DNA of 64,000 nt, taken from NCBI GenBank assembly GCA_951230915.1, contig OX579637.1:4960001-5024000 (forward strand), written 5' to 3'. The notes under the pieces were generated by a model that was given only the letters and a program-made list of their open reading frames with translations, did not search any database and had not been told where the DNA came from. A program made the position numbers and the translations under genes. Positions 13,717 to 24,217 of this stretch are shown one piece after another (the stretch's first letter is position 1; the number at the start of each line of letters is the position of its first letter). Origin of the DNA: Antitrichia curtipendula. Taxonomy: Eukaryota > Streptophyta > Bryopsida > Hypnales > Leucodontaceae.

Positions 13717-15160
13717 ATGCCCTATTTAACTACTTTTGGACTGGGAGTAGTCCAGAATTAAGGAAGTGGCAAAATCCCTCGATGTTTTCCTCTGTATCAG
13801 GAGATTTCCCCATGTATGATGGTTTTGCATGCATCAAGTTTTGCAGTCGTTACTATTGCATGAATTGCTTGTCTGCATGGAAATGGCTCGAATTCTTCAA
13901 ACATTGCTTGATAATTACTGTGCAGAAGTTTACACTAGTGGATTGGGAGACATCCGACCAAGGTATCCAATATTTGAGCATTCCATTAGCAGTAGAACGA
14001 CGTCCCAAAAAGTATCGAGAGATCTCTCGATGAAAAGTGCTTGAAGCAAATATAGCTCCCATCCCCCATATGAATCCCTATCTGAACGCTTGTGGTACAA
14101 TGCGAGTGCTATACTTACAGTCCTCCAAAACAGTATATGATTCACAAGAAGACATGATATTAGAGATTGTCTCAAAGAGTAGGAGATGGTTACATAATTA
14201 TCAAATGAGGATTTCCTCTTAGGGAAAACGCCCACTGTCATGATTTCAACGTGAGATCCCCCGATAGAATACTAACATAGTCAAGCAATGTAATCATCTA
14301 TAACAAAGTGATGGTTTGTGATTAAATGCCAGTACTCACCATATATTACTAACCACTCATTCACGCGGAGGTCCACGACTGCGTTTGTAGCTAGAATCCC
14401 TTTTGCAGCAAATGTACATCATGGCTGACCTCCAGTGGTACACCAGGAGATCCCTCGATGAAATTTGTAGGAAGGCAAATAGAGGAGTGTGTAGAGACTA
14501 TGACATTGCCAATCTGACTCCAGATGAATAATGGCAAGCATATTGTTCCATCAGAAATAGTAACAGATTGTGTGAAAGGAACATGGAGTCTCTCTCACTA
14601 CTAGAAATGGTCTCTACCTGGTTGCCTACTTCTTGAGACTAAAGACCAAGAAATCCATGAAAGCAGAATTCCCTCGTTCACTAAATATGAGGGGAAATAA
14701 ATTGCAGACACAGATTAATACTGAAGCACGCATAATCCAAGCACTGCACTTTCAATCTGATACAAACATAAACCACATCCAATGCAACACATCAGAGAAA
14801 GCCGAAGCCACACTTCAGGTATGAGCAAAATTATCCTAAGTTGCATGCAGAGACTAAACCGCAGCATACCGAAATAGATGTTTTCATTATGCTGACATAC
14901 AATATTACATGTCACAGACAACAGCTGCAAGAAAATGGTGTCTACAAGCAGTCATACTCAAATACAGAAGTACAACTCTTGACTGCGTTAAGTGGTTGGA
15001 GATTTCATCAGGAGATCTTACGATGGTGGCATGGCCCGTAGAAAGGATCAGAAGATCTCCCGATGATCGGGAAGATCCGAGCAGGGGAGTCCATCAAGGG
15101 TCAGCCTCGTTTGTCCAATTCAAATTTACTAAGGCAGCCTCCCTACTCTTCTTTGGAATT
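13717..15160 (-). mobile_element. Inverted extra copy of the giant transposon's right end
   Basis: This segment is nearly identical to the reverse complement of 34,303-35,747. It starts with the terminal sequence ATGCCCTATTTAACTACTTT and stops inside what would be the 3' end of the transposase gene (after ctttggaatt, matching 34,303). Directly behind it, at 15,161, the left terminus of the full element begins. The result is a right end placed outward of the left end, giving the whole 13,717-35,747 block long inverted arms of about 1.44 kb. No target duplication is evident at 13,716/35,748. Confidence 0.85.
13768..15064. repeat. 18-bp palindrome cluster in the left arm
   Basis: Copies of the ATCRKGRGATCYCMYGAT motif: 13,796-13,813, 14,014-14,031 (perfect palindrome ATCGAGAGATCTCTCGAT), 14,248-14,265, 14,442-14,459, 15,007-15,024, 15,047-15,064, and a half-site near 13,768-13,783. 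Partners lie in the right arm. Confidence 0.9.
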
Positions 15161-15186
15161 ATGCCCTATTTAACTACTTTTGGACT
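15161..15186 (+). repeat. Left terminal inverted repeat, copy A
   Basis: 26 bp identical to the reverse complement of 35,722-35,747 and to the left arm terminus at 13,717-13,742. The inner sequence differs at once: TTGGGCCC here, GGGAGTAGTCC or GGAGGTAGTCC at the right-end copies. Confidence 0.9.
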
Positions 15187-15786
15187 TTGGGCCCAATTTT
15201 GGACTTTTTGGAAGATATCCCATGATGATTACAACCTACATTATGGAAAAAATCACCGTCATGATGTTGAAAGTAGCTAGGATAATAGGTAATTGAGCAC
15301 ATATGTATATTAAAAGCCATATAACAGAACGCGCTTTAGCATTGTAAGCGTTTAGGGTGCGTTTTTTGCTGTTTTACTCATTGAAACAAATCCATCATCT
15401 AGGGATTTCATGATGTAGAGATTGAAATACTTGTCCACAAATTTACTTCTGGAAATTGCAGACCATGTGTAAATATTGTGAATTCAAATGCTAACATGTC
15501 TACATGTTTATTCCGTTAGAAGCATTGAGATCCACAACAAAATGGAGGTATGAAATCCATCACTGAAATTGGGAATTGGAGATCAAGAGATCTCCAAATG
15601 AAATTCCCATAGCATTATATAGGCATATAGGATGACATGTTTAATGCATTCAAATAGAGAGATTTCTGCAAAATAGAGACAATTGTATAGTGAAGTAAGG
15701 TGAAATCACCACAATTCATTCGTAAAGATACACCAAAGCATACTTAGGCGTGCGCCTCTGAAATGAATATGAAATTAGCTTGCATT

Positions 15787-16772
15787 TCAGAGTCTACTGT
15801 ACAAGCTATTGGAGTCATCTCTAACATGTACGACCGGGGGGATTAAATGCATCCGCATGTTCATAGGATCTATATCAAGGAAATGAACGGTTCGATTCCT
15901 AAGTACCTCCCTAGCATGAGGATCACTAACGAGGGTCTTCAATACATGTCGATGATGAGGATGATGGAGTTGCAACTTGCAATGTAAATCACATCCACAA
16001 ATTATCCGCCATAACCTCGAAATAAGTTTTTGTGGAAGAAGACGTGCAAGAATCTCTTTCAATGATGACCAATGCATAATCGACCAGAGGAAAACGGAAG
16101 TCGTTGTCAGCAAAAGACTAATGAACGCCTCGAAGCATGATAATGTCTTCACATTAGTTTGGAGATCCGAAGGAGAATCGCGACTGAAGAGAGCACCCGT
16201 GAGTACTAGGATCACCACCACCTGCAGAGAACAACACGCGCCCACAGTCAAGGACACAATACCTATAATGAAAGGAAATGTGACCTTAATTGTCGAGAGA
16301 TCTCCTGATGGAATATATCCTATGAAACTGTCTGTAGCATACCCGAACAAGGGATCAGTGTTCCATGAACTGCAGTAATCAAGCATTCCGATTTACTAAT
16401 AAAACTATAAAGAAGAACGTAGAAAACAATTCGTACTTCCGACGACCCCCAGAAGCTTTGGGAAAAAATGTGAGACTTGTGTAATTTTGCTCCCATCGGT
16501 TCAAAGTAATTCCGAGATGATCGAGAGAAGTAGGGCTCCATTATTAAGTGAACTGCTTATGGAGAATGTAGATCATTCATAAACTAAAGTGAGCTAAAAA
16601 ACTACCTCCACATGTGGTGGTAGAATCAGAGGAATAGAATTCGGACCGAGGTAAACCATGAAGATCCGTATCGTGAAATCCCGTGATGCAGACTGTAAAT
16701 GAGTAATACACCCGTACCCGAAAAGCAGAATTATCGAACATCAGGAGATCTCCGGATGAGGTAATAGACGAG
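15787..16772 (-). CDS. Predicted multi-pass membrane protein, three 3' exons
   Basis: Predicted exons, right to left: about 16,772-16,606, 16,552-16,447 and 16,369-15,787, joined by GT..AG introns with consistent phases (1, then 2). The last exon ends at a TAG at 15,787. It contains two long hydrophobic stretches (FPFIIGIVSLTVGACC through VVVILVLTGALF, and FISLLLTTTSVFLW) followed by a His/Cys-rich soluble tail (CGCDLHCKLQLHHPHH). Copy B keeps the same 199-codon frame at 53,807-54,406 without a stop or frameshift, which suggests real coding use. A further exon probably lies within 16,800-17,156. No family was recognised, so a transporter, anchor or other role cannot be chosen. Confidence 0.55.
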
Positions 16773-16799
16773 CTTATGACAAAATAACATCCGAAGAGT

Positions 16800-17156
16800 T
16801 TATGCAGAAGAGAACTGAACCAGTGTCCATATTACTGATGGACGAATGAGTTGGTAAGAAAAAAATATTGTAAGAACGAATTCCAAGCGAAAGAAATGAG
16901 AAACAAAACAATGATACCATATGCACTCAGAATAAAGATATGACATGTATAAGGAATCATGTAGCGGGAGATCTCCTGATGAAGAGTCAGCAGTGGGAGG
17001 GCTAGGGATCCCAACGGGCCACAATTCAAATACGATTAAAATTATTCCAAGGGAGGTAGAGGGGTAATAGAATAGCGAGAGCGTAAATGAAGTATCTGAC
17101 AAAAACATAATGAAGGATTCATAAAACGGAGAGCATTTGTGAGACAAATCAGACAT
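16800..17156 (-). CDS. Possible upstream exon of the membrane-protein gene
   Basis: A 118-codon minus-strand frame rich in aromatic and hydrophobic residues, with the palindrome-encoded SSGDL peptide at 16,963-16,980 (TADSSSGDLPLHD). It lies directly upstream of the membrane-protein exons in the same direction. The exact splice site is not resolved, and copy B carries a MITE insertion in the equivalent place (54,898-55,200). Confidence 0.3.
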   Translation of the reverse strand: MSDLSHKCSPFYESFIMFLSDTSFTLSLFYYPSTSLGIILIVFELWPVGIPSPPTADSSSGDLPLHDSLYMSYLYSECIWYHCFVSHFFRLEFVLTIFFSYQLIRPSVIWTLVQFSSA

Positions 17157-17159
17157 CTA

Positions 17160-17640
17160 CATCTCTTCCGAGAAAATCCTAAAACTACGCAAATTTAACG
17201 AACTGAGTCTGCTCGAAGGATTATCATTTATATATTACAGGATCATGGAAAACAGACGGCCATACTAAGAAATGAACAACCATATTAGCAAATTCACTGG
17301 AAATTCCCATCATACAGATCACAGACATTAGAAAACTCATAGAAGGGACGGAGCATAGAGTACTTTAAAGAGAAAACAAGAATAGCTTGGTATTCGACTA
17401 CAACAACACTGAAGTTGCAGAAAGCATCGTGAGATATCACGATGATCGCATTACTATGAAGATTACAAGTATATTTATAAGGTCACCCAGTTTGTCTGTT
17501 ATCAATATAAGCGTCGAAGTCAGTTACAGAAGATGCATTTACTATGATTATAGTCTGTTCTACCAATATTGTGAGACCCACCATCTCTACTTATATAGAA
17601 GTCCCAGATGTCATCGTGAGATCTCCGGATAACGCCTACC
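17160..17640. other. Spacer between two minus-strand genes
   Basis: Likely promoter region of the membrane-protein gene and 3' flank of the long ParB-like/NIF gene. It holds palindromes at 17,426-17,443 and 17,613-17,630. A plus-strand open frame at 17,387-17,632 reads through both palindromes. It is open in copy B too but shorter and divergent, so I treat it as incidental. Confidence 0.4.
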
Positions 17641-17658
17641 GAGTATGAAAAAACAGTC

Positions 17659-18313
17659 CTATTTAGGAATTCCACCCAGAATACTCTTCACCAGCCTGGA
17701 AAACTTAATCTCCAACCTCTGACCACTCGGAAGTGGATGGTTCAAGATGTAGGAGACGACACTCTCGTTTGACTGAAACAGACCCTGAAGCCATGGCTTT
17801 AACTCCCCCTCCAAGAAATAGTCCCTCAGATCACCGGCGAATGTTTTGGATGAACGGCGGTGCATGGATCATTCAGGAGGTTCTTAATCGAACTGTCATC
17901 AATTAGAAGAACATTGTCTAAGGAATTTATTCTCGCGATACTAGCGAAGGTGGTCATATCCTTCAGAAAGTAGGGCCTATCCGGATTGTTGCGGTCTCTA
18001 AAGGACGACACCCTGCAATCCTCCTGCGAGAGAACAATGACGTCCGCTGCTTTAAATGAGGTGGGCCGGAGAAGGGTATCTAGTAGAGACCTCACATTCC
18101 GGCTCAAAGCGCTGCTCCAGAACGCAACGGCTGCATGTCTATGCAACCAGTCAAGGAACTCTACAACACCCGGATGGGGTACAATCTTGCGTCGATTAAG
18201 ATCATCAAAAGATTTGTGAAGAAGAAGCCCATTGAGGTCAAGGACCACAGAGTACCATCTGAAAACTACCTCTCTCGATGAACTCGCCACAGGCAAGGAA
18301 GGCATTCCAAGCT
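17659..18313 (-). pseudogene. Exon 6: NIF/FCP1-like HAD phosphatase domain
   Basis: After the exon junction VTELGMPSLP the frame reads VVLDLNGLLLH (HAD motif I region), FWSSALSRNV (motif II serine), SLDNVLLIDDSS (motif IV double Asp), then a C-terminal helix ending ILGGIPK. This is the layout of the NLI-interacting-factor/FCP1 phosphatase fold. The second motif-I aspartate is Asn, as in plant DLNG-type FCP1-like proteins known to me, so catalysis is doubtful. Copy A has lost one base in an A run near 17,850 (frame shift after AVHPK). Copy B (56,004-56,681) keeps that frame but has TGG changed to TAG in the motif II Trp. The shared TAG after GGIPK is probably the true stop. Confidence 0.75.
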
Positions 18314-18410
18314 CTGCAAAAGACAAAAGAAACATGTAGTCAGAGTCAATTCAGAAGACATAGCTTTAAAACAAGATATGACACAATGAAATAGTAGAGC
18401 ACTCAAGCAC

Positions 18411-19980
18411 CTGTGACGTCTTCCGTCTCATTTCCCCTCGGCTTTGGCGCATCGCTCTCCGGTACTTTCAGAGCATCTTGTGACGGCGCCCCCTATTCAA
18501 GATTCCAGTTAAACACCTCTTCGTATATGAAACGATTTGCTTGCCTTACGGCTTCCAGATGCTTTGATTTCGGATTATCTAGTGGCCGATTGGGATAAGA
18601 ATTTAGACTTGAGAAATGACATAACTCCTTGAACACATCAAAATTGCTGACCTTCAGAACCTCTGCCCCATCTAAGGGCAAGGCATCCAAAATCCCCGTG
18701 TCCACACTTGTGTCGCTTTCTCGAGCAACCTCACCTGCTGCCTCGAGGGCGATGTTTACTACAGATGCCTCCTCAAGCCTCGACGAGTCCCTACCTGGTA
18801 CGGGACCGAATAAGTCCAAACCCGTCATAGCATCCCTTCGAATGTCAACACTCATATCCACCTGCACGCGCTTATCCATAGGCACTATCGTGGGATCCCC
18901 CGATGAAGGAAGGTTCTCCTCCACCATCTCTATACCCTTCCCCTCGCTTCTAGAAGTAACATAGTCATGGGAGATAACCGATGTCTCCTTTAGCATCTCA
19001 CCCGATACCGAAGAGCCGGTTGCAAGTTCTGATTCCTCCTTCCCTAAGTTCCGCGTCTCACTTGCAGGACTCGTTAGCAGCTCAGACTCTCCAGTCCTCA
19101 ACTCAATCACCTCCTCATGTATGCCGGGAAGCTCCAGCGTGCAGCCAAGTGCAGGGCTAAGTGACTGACCGTCTTGCCCAACGACGACCGGGCTCTCCAG
19201 TGTCATCGTGAGATCCCCCGATGACGGCTAGGCAACTTCCTCTTGCGGACGTCCTGCCCCCTTCACATGTGACTGAATGTTCGGACCCTCTCCATTTCCT
19301 TGTTCCGCATCAGACATCTGAGGATGCTCAGCACCCGTGAGTGTGACTGCTTTGGACTCTAAATGTGAGGGTTGAGAGGCGCAGGAAACAAGTGTCTTCG
19401 CGGCTTTCGACGCTTCCGGTGACGGCGAATCCACTACATCGTTGCCGGAGCCCTTTCCCTATTGATTTCCGGTGGCCTCCATTTCAGGATCTGAGCGACG
19501 AACAAACCGGTCCTTGTCAATCACTTCCACGTCAGGTGACGAGGTGATTCCATCCTCCAAGAATTTCTCCGCCGCTAGCACTGCGGTGCTCTTGCTCTTC
19601 TTCTTAACAATAACCTTGTCCATCACCTTCTCCAGAACATCAGAAAGCTTCTTCTTGATTTCTGGTTTCTTCCGCTTCTCCTGCTTCGACTGCTCTGGAC
19701 CTCTGACTGACTTTGAAGACTTCTTGATGGCTTTCTTACGGAGTTTTCTCTTGTCGTTAAGCGCCGTGTCCGCAGCATTGTCCTCCAACTCACTGTAGTG
19801 ACGAGCAGCACCTGAACCAGCTGGTGAATCCCGAGCTCCCTCCCCATGCCTTTCCCTCACGCTCTTCCGCGCTGGACGAACTTCCTTTTCTATCTTGTTG
19901 ACCAAAGGCGGAGTCTCGAAGTCATCCGTCTGCCCCCTTCCTCGCGGAGAGTTCTCTTGCGTCAGAACATGCCAATCACA
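18411..19980 (-). pseudogene. Exon 5: charged linker with nuclear-signal-like clusters
   Basis: A 523-codon low-complexity exon. Its 5' part is lysine-rich (KRKLRKKAIKKSSKS, then EKRKKPEIKKKL) and looks nuclear-localising. The 3' part is acidic and Ser/Thr-rich. Two palindromes lie in coding sequence: 18,887-18,904 (read SSGDPTIV) and 19,204-19,221 (read SSGDLT). In-frame TAGs are at 19,459, 19,228 and 18,493. At the first, copy A has CAA TAG where copy B has TAG CAG; at the second, copy B has TAC; at the third, copy B has TAA. The conserved third stop might be a real gene end, but coding continues in phase into exon 6. Confidence 0.65.
18887..19221. repeat. Two palindromes inside coding exon 5
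   Basis: ATCGTGGGATCCCCCGAT at 18,887-18,904 and ATCGTGAGATCCCCCGAT at 19,204-19,221. Both have counterparts in copy B (57,233-57,250 and 57,551-57,568). Confidence 0.9.
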
Positions 19981-20035
19981 CTGGAAATCAGAAAGCCATT
20001 GGGATAGCGTATATCATTGATGTGCGCTGCCAGGC

Positions 20036-20053
20036 ATCCAGAGATCTCATGAT
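20036..20053. repeat. Palindrome in intron 4
   Basis: ATCCAGAGATCTCATGAT, inside the 98-bp intron 19,981-20,078 of the long minus-strand gene. Confidence 0.8.
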
Positions 20054-20078
20054 GGTTCAACAAGAAGTGTACACTGAC

Positions 20079-20318
20079 CTTATTGTTCCTCTGCAATAAC
20101 CCGGTTCCTCTTTCTTGTTCTCGCTCGCCGGAATTGTCCAATTCCTTGTACGCTTCTTTCTCCTCATCCGAGTCCTGCTCCTCGTTGTTCAGTACTTGGT
20201 GCTCGGACAGTGGCTTCGGCTTCAAGTGGAAGTGGTCCCACATTTGTCTCGCAAAGGCTTGACTCTCATTGGCAGCCTCCGCGGAGTTCACAACTTCGAG
20301 GACTTTCACTTTTGCACT
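20079..20318 (-). CDS. Exon 4 of the cargo gene
   Basis: An 80-codon, phase-0 exon starting SAKVKVLEVVN and ending LLQRNNK. It is Glu/Asp-rich (EEQDSDEEKEAYKEL) and predicted disordered. Splice sites: acceptor GCTGCAG before it, donor GTCAGT after it. Copy B lacks it because of the 3.2-kb deletion. Confidence 0.65.
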
Positions 20319-20420
20319 CTGCAGCAGAAGGGAAAGAAGAATACGTCAGGATCTATTAGTTTATGGGAACAACATAATATTGGAAGGCGATGAAAACGAA
20401 AGGGACAATCAGTTGCGTAC

Positions 20421-21770
20421 CATTCCTAGGAATGTGAACTCTGGTCTACCGTTTATGTTAACGACGATAAGGTCTCCATAAACGTGCTTGAAGAAGATGA
20501 TCATGGCTGTCGACATCTTCAAGTACGGTACATTCTGCCGTCTCCAATATGTGAAGTCATCCCGATGCTCCTTGGACCTGTACACTTGCTTCATCTTTTT
20601 AGATTCTCCCGGGAAGAAGGTTTTGAAAGACAATTGCAAACCATAGTCCTTGTTGTACCCGAAGCAGAACACAATGAAGACGTTGAAGCCCTCCCCGGCG
20701 ATAGCCTCCAGGAATCCGTCCTCAGGTGCCGTCATGTAATTGACGAGGTGCAGGTCCCACACCCTGGTGTTGCCATTTTCACGTCTTCGCTTCTCAAAAT
20801 GTTGACACAACATGTGGAATCCGTCTGCATCAGTAAGGAGTACGGCGGCAGACCGGGCTATGACAAGCTTCGTGTATGGGTCGTAGCACTCCATAGCGTC
20901 AAAGAATAGTCTCAGTCTTCGGTCCTCTAGAAGTTTTGCCGGTGATTCCAAATCCGTCTGCTCAAAGAGAAACCAGAAGTACATGTGCGGCTTACTTCCA
21001 TCCCGCCATGAAACGACGTCGGGGTTCCTCAGAACACTGTTGAGATTCCCGGAGTGATCGTCCAAGACTCTGCACATGTAGTTATCGGAGTACCCCTTCT
21101 CAAGCGCCTCCTCCTCTCCAATGGTCGCCGTCGAACTGAAGTACGCCTCCCACATGTCCCGCACAAATTGTGGACAGTCGGCTGGGTCGATCGTCTTGTT
21201 AAGCCCCGCTGTGCAATCCAGCAGCCACTTCGATCCCGAATGCGAATCCATGGCTTTGTTCACCCAAAGCTCTACTTGATTGCGATCGATTCCTTTCTCC
21301 TTCGCCAAATCGTCCCACTCCGTTGCGGAGTATGGTTCGTACTCCGGCTTCTTGCTGGATAGAGGATGCTTCCTGTAGTATAGCATCAACTCGTTCTTCA
21401 TCCCCCGAATGAGGCGCTCCTTGGCGCCTGCCGAAGCAAGAGTCGTGAGAGGTTTCGGGGTCTTCACCTTGGAGCTCTTCACAGAATTTTTTTTCTCTTC
21501 CACGAGAGTCGCAAGGTAGTTGATGTCTTCCGCTCGAAGCCCATACACCGTCTTGAAATCGTTTGCAGTAAGGGGCTTGCGCTTCAGAGTTCCAGTCTCA
21601 TTGACTAACCCCGCGGTGTCCGGTAGCAACCCCGTCATGTACTTCTCCTCGATTTCAATCCATCTATCAACATCCTTATCGTCCTCGAGAAAGGCAAGTG
21701 GAATTTGCAGCTCCTTGTTGTCTTTCACCTTCTGACCCGTGAAGATTGTCACAAGGGACGGATGAAATGC
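20421..21770 (-). CDS. Exon 3: large unrecognised domain
   Basis: A 450-codon exon, open throughout, phase 0 at both ends (starts AFHPSLVTIF, ends RPEFTFLGM). It has a globular composition with many aromatic residues in its second half (FFDAMECYDPYTKL, FNVFIVFCFGYNKDYG) and a Lys-rich patch near residue 90. I do not recognise the family. It sits between the ParB-like domain and the linker, so it probably works with DNA or a nuclear partner (inference). It is the best preserved part of the gene in copy A and is absent from copy B. Confidence 0.65.
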
Positions 21771-21830
21771 CTACTCAAGACTAGAATCACAACGGGACTA
21801 TTAGTACAAAACCGTGGACAACATTGAAGC

Positions 21831-21970
21831 ATCAGGGGATCTCACGATGATTAACTATTTCTATGGAAGTCACCGTGTACTTCGGCAATCGAAGTGGACA
21901 TTTCATTCTAGAGTAAGCAAACTCATGATCCTAGATTGAGAGCTACATTAGCATCAGGGGATCCCACGAT
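21831..21970. repeat. Two palindromes in intron 2
   Basis: ATCAGGGGATCTCACGAT at 21,831-21,848 and ATCAGGGGATCCCACGAT at 21,953-21,970, both within the 265-bp intron 21,771-22,035. Confidence 0.9.
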
Positions 21971-22035
21971 ATTGAGAATGATGACTGCATTTAGCAGTGG
22001 TCCGACCAAATGAGGGCATTTGACATCACTCTTAC

Positions 22036-23356
22036 CAGGTACTTCTTGTCGTGCTGCCTACCCATGAGTGCTGGTTGCGGGCTGCCCATATCTCTCCATT
22101 TGATCCTGGCGTTGATTAGCTGCTTTGTGAAGCATTGCTCTTTCTGTTCGCCAGCAAGATTTTGGTTGAGGGCCCGTGAAAGCAACAACACGTTACCGAA
22201 GTTCTCCTTCTTGGCGAAAATGGATACTATGTTGAATGTTGTCGCTAACTTCTTGTCTGCCTCTGCTATCTCACCGTCTTTCACCAGATTCCTGTACGCC
22301 CTTACAGTGTGCTGCCCCCCTATAATGAAGTACTGAGTCTTAGCGCTGAATATTGACATGTCGGGCTCTTCTTTGTAGAAGTCGGCCTTCTTCTTGTCCC
22401 CATAAGGACCGCGCTCGACAGGGAGCACCGTTATAACCCTACTATCTGAGTCAAAGTCAGGTGCGATTCTGGCCTTGTTCGTGATCCCTTCAAGGCGGCT
22501 TTGCTCTATCCCTCTGTACACGAGAATTCCGGGGGGAGCCTCGTGCAGGCAATCGTAGTGTACGCGGATGGGATTTCCGGCCTCATTGCAGATTGGTTTC
22601 TTCCCCCATCGGTACAACTCCGTGAAATGGGTGTCATACAACTTCTTCATCTTAGTCATGTCCTCCTTGGTCAGCTTCTTGATTTCGCTCTCTTCCATAT
22701 TCACGCACACGTGAATAGATAACTCGGTCCCTACCTTTCGCTTTTTCTCAGATGATGTGGCTTCTTCTGCCACCTCTTTGTCACCTGGAGCTCCGGCAGC
22801 TGACTTGCGCTTCTTAGCCTTCTTCTTCGGAGATGGTTTGGTAGGAGTACTCTGAACAACTGGACCCTCGGGAGCTCCAAAGTCGATCCGATCCTTGTCA
22901 ATCAAATCCCACTGAGATTTCATTTCAGCCACACTCCAATGGGGTGATGAGGTGCTTCTACAGAACAGCAAGGATTTGTCTGTCATGGACTTGCACTTCG
23001 TCATGTTGAGCTTAGCGTAGTCCAGGATTAAGCCGTATGTTATGAACTGGTCACTCTTTGGTATCTTCTCCTCCACAACGACAAGAACTGTATCCCCATC
23101 AAGGCCCTGCATCTCCGTGACGTTTAGCCCAGCTGGTTTGTGCACCCTGTCGACATGCTTTAGCATCGAGACGATGAGTGCCTTGCCTTCCTCTATCACA
23201 AACTCCAGCCACCACTCCGTGACGCTGAGGTCGCATCGGAAAACTGCCGCCGGATTGTGCTCTCCAATGTACTCAAAGGAATGTATCCAGTAGTCGACGA
23301 ATGCTGCAAGTTTCCTTGGGCTCAAGTCCTTAGGAATGTTGTGCATCTGTGCACCA
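22036..23356 (-). CDS. Exon 2: unknown N-domain plus ParB/Srx-like domain
   Basis: A 440-codon open exon. The first part (KLAAFVDYWIHSFEY, TEWWLEFVIEEGKAL) is unrecognised. A basic stretch follows (KPSPKKKAKKRK, later EKKRKVG), typical of nuclear localisation. The second half has YRGIEQSRLEGI and then FIIGGQHTVRAYRNLV about 350 codons in, which resembles the ParB/sulfiredoxin fold signature (G[EQ]HR..A). Bacterial ParB proteins bind parS palindromes through a separate HTH and use this fold as a CTPase; relatives include nucleases and phosphate-binding enzymes. The full catalytic set cannot be verified by eye. Copy B keeps only the first part (58,082-58,479). Confidence 0.6.
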
Positions 23357-23424
23357 CTGCAACATTCCATATCATACGATGTGTTAGATTAGAGTGTCAT
23401 CAAAGTAGGTCCACATCTGGAATC

Positions 23425-24217
23425 ATCGTGAGATCACACGATGTCTGCTTATATTGTAGGGCTTCTATGAACAGATTATTACAACACTGCGGCCTCGAAT
23501 GAAACCGGAGAGTTCCTACGTGAGCATCATCAGGGGATCTCACGATGCTATGACTATTACTGGTTGTCATCGTGAGATCTCACGATGTGTCCTCACTCAT
23601 ACATCCGGGTTGCACGCTTTTGACCGAACTACTTATTATTCATGATCTGTTGGTCTACCTTGCTTATCAGGGGATCACACGATGCAATCACTATACGGGG
23701 AGCAGCTCTGGTTGGACAGACTACAATAAGCTTTGGTGTTCTAGGATACCACTCATGTTCCGTTATCGTGAGATCTCACGATAATCTCTCTTTTATTCTA
23801 CAGCTTCAGTCTCAGGAATGAGATTTTACGGTTATGCGATTGCGTTTTCAGCTGATTGAGTATCTTATTTCCCTCATTTCTTAGATGTCTCTTGGTTATC
23901 AGGGGATCTCACGATGATTTGAATGTGAATACATTCATTGACTGGACAGCCTATGCAGATTAACTGTCCCAAATTTCCCAGTCGGACTACTCTAATGGAT
24001 ACTTCATCGTGGGATCTCCTAATAGGGCTGACACATTATGCATCTCTCTGGTTGATGCCACGCTACGATGCGCGGTTATAGGGTTTTAACAACCCTAAAA
24101 CCGTGGGTTCTGAACTACAGACCTGTAATTATTGTGCATTCTTCAATCTGCTAATTCTAAAACCTCTGTTGTTCTTGTCTAAAACTCTATAATGGTAGTA
24201 TGCTGAGATCTCACGAC
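23425..24217. repeat. Dense palindrome cluster in intron 1
   Basis: Eight motif copies in about 0.8 kb: 23,425-23,442, 23,529-23,546, 23,569-23,586 (perfect ATCGTGAGATCTCACGAT), 23,666-23,683, 23,765-23,782 (perfect), 23,898-23,915, 24,006-24,023 and 24,200-24,217. All lie in the predicted 1,337-bp first intron of the cargo gene (23,357-24,693). Seven have counterparts in copy B (58,534-59,131). Confidence 0.9.

Larger units (their letters stand above)
15397..17630. repeat. Palindrome sites in the left third of copy A
   Basis: Motif copies at 15,397-15,414, 15,582-15,599, 16,292-16,309, 16,670-16,687, 16,740-16,757, 16,963-16,980, 17,426-17,443 (perfect: ATCGTGAGATATCACGAT) and 17,613-17,630. 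Three of these (16,292, 16,670, 16,740) fall inside predicted exons of the membrane-protein gene and read as PSGDL, ITGFHD and SSGDL. The site at 16,963 reads SSGDL in the possible upstream frame. Confidence 0.85.

Noticed and set aside
17387..17632. 81-codon plus-strand ORF near the membrane gene
   Set aside because: It runs through two palindromes in a spacer, and the copy B version is shorter and diverged. No protein pattern.
18629..18964. Plus-strand ORF over the cargo-gene linker exon
   Set aside because: Antisense shadow of a Ser-rich, low-stop exon whose minus-strand reading has consistent splice phases.
23425..24217. CRISPR-like array
   Set aside because: The repeats are palindromic, vary between copies, and have irregular spacing from under 50 bp to over 1 kb. 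The locus is eukaryotic with introns.
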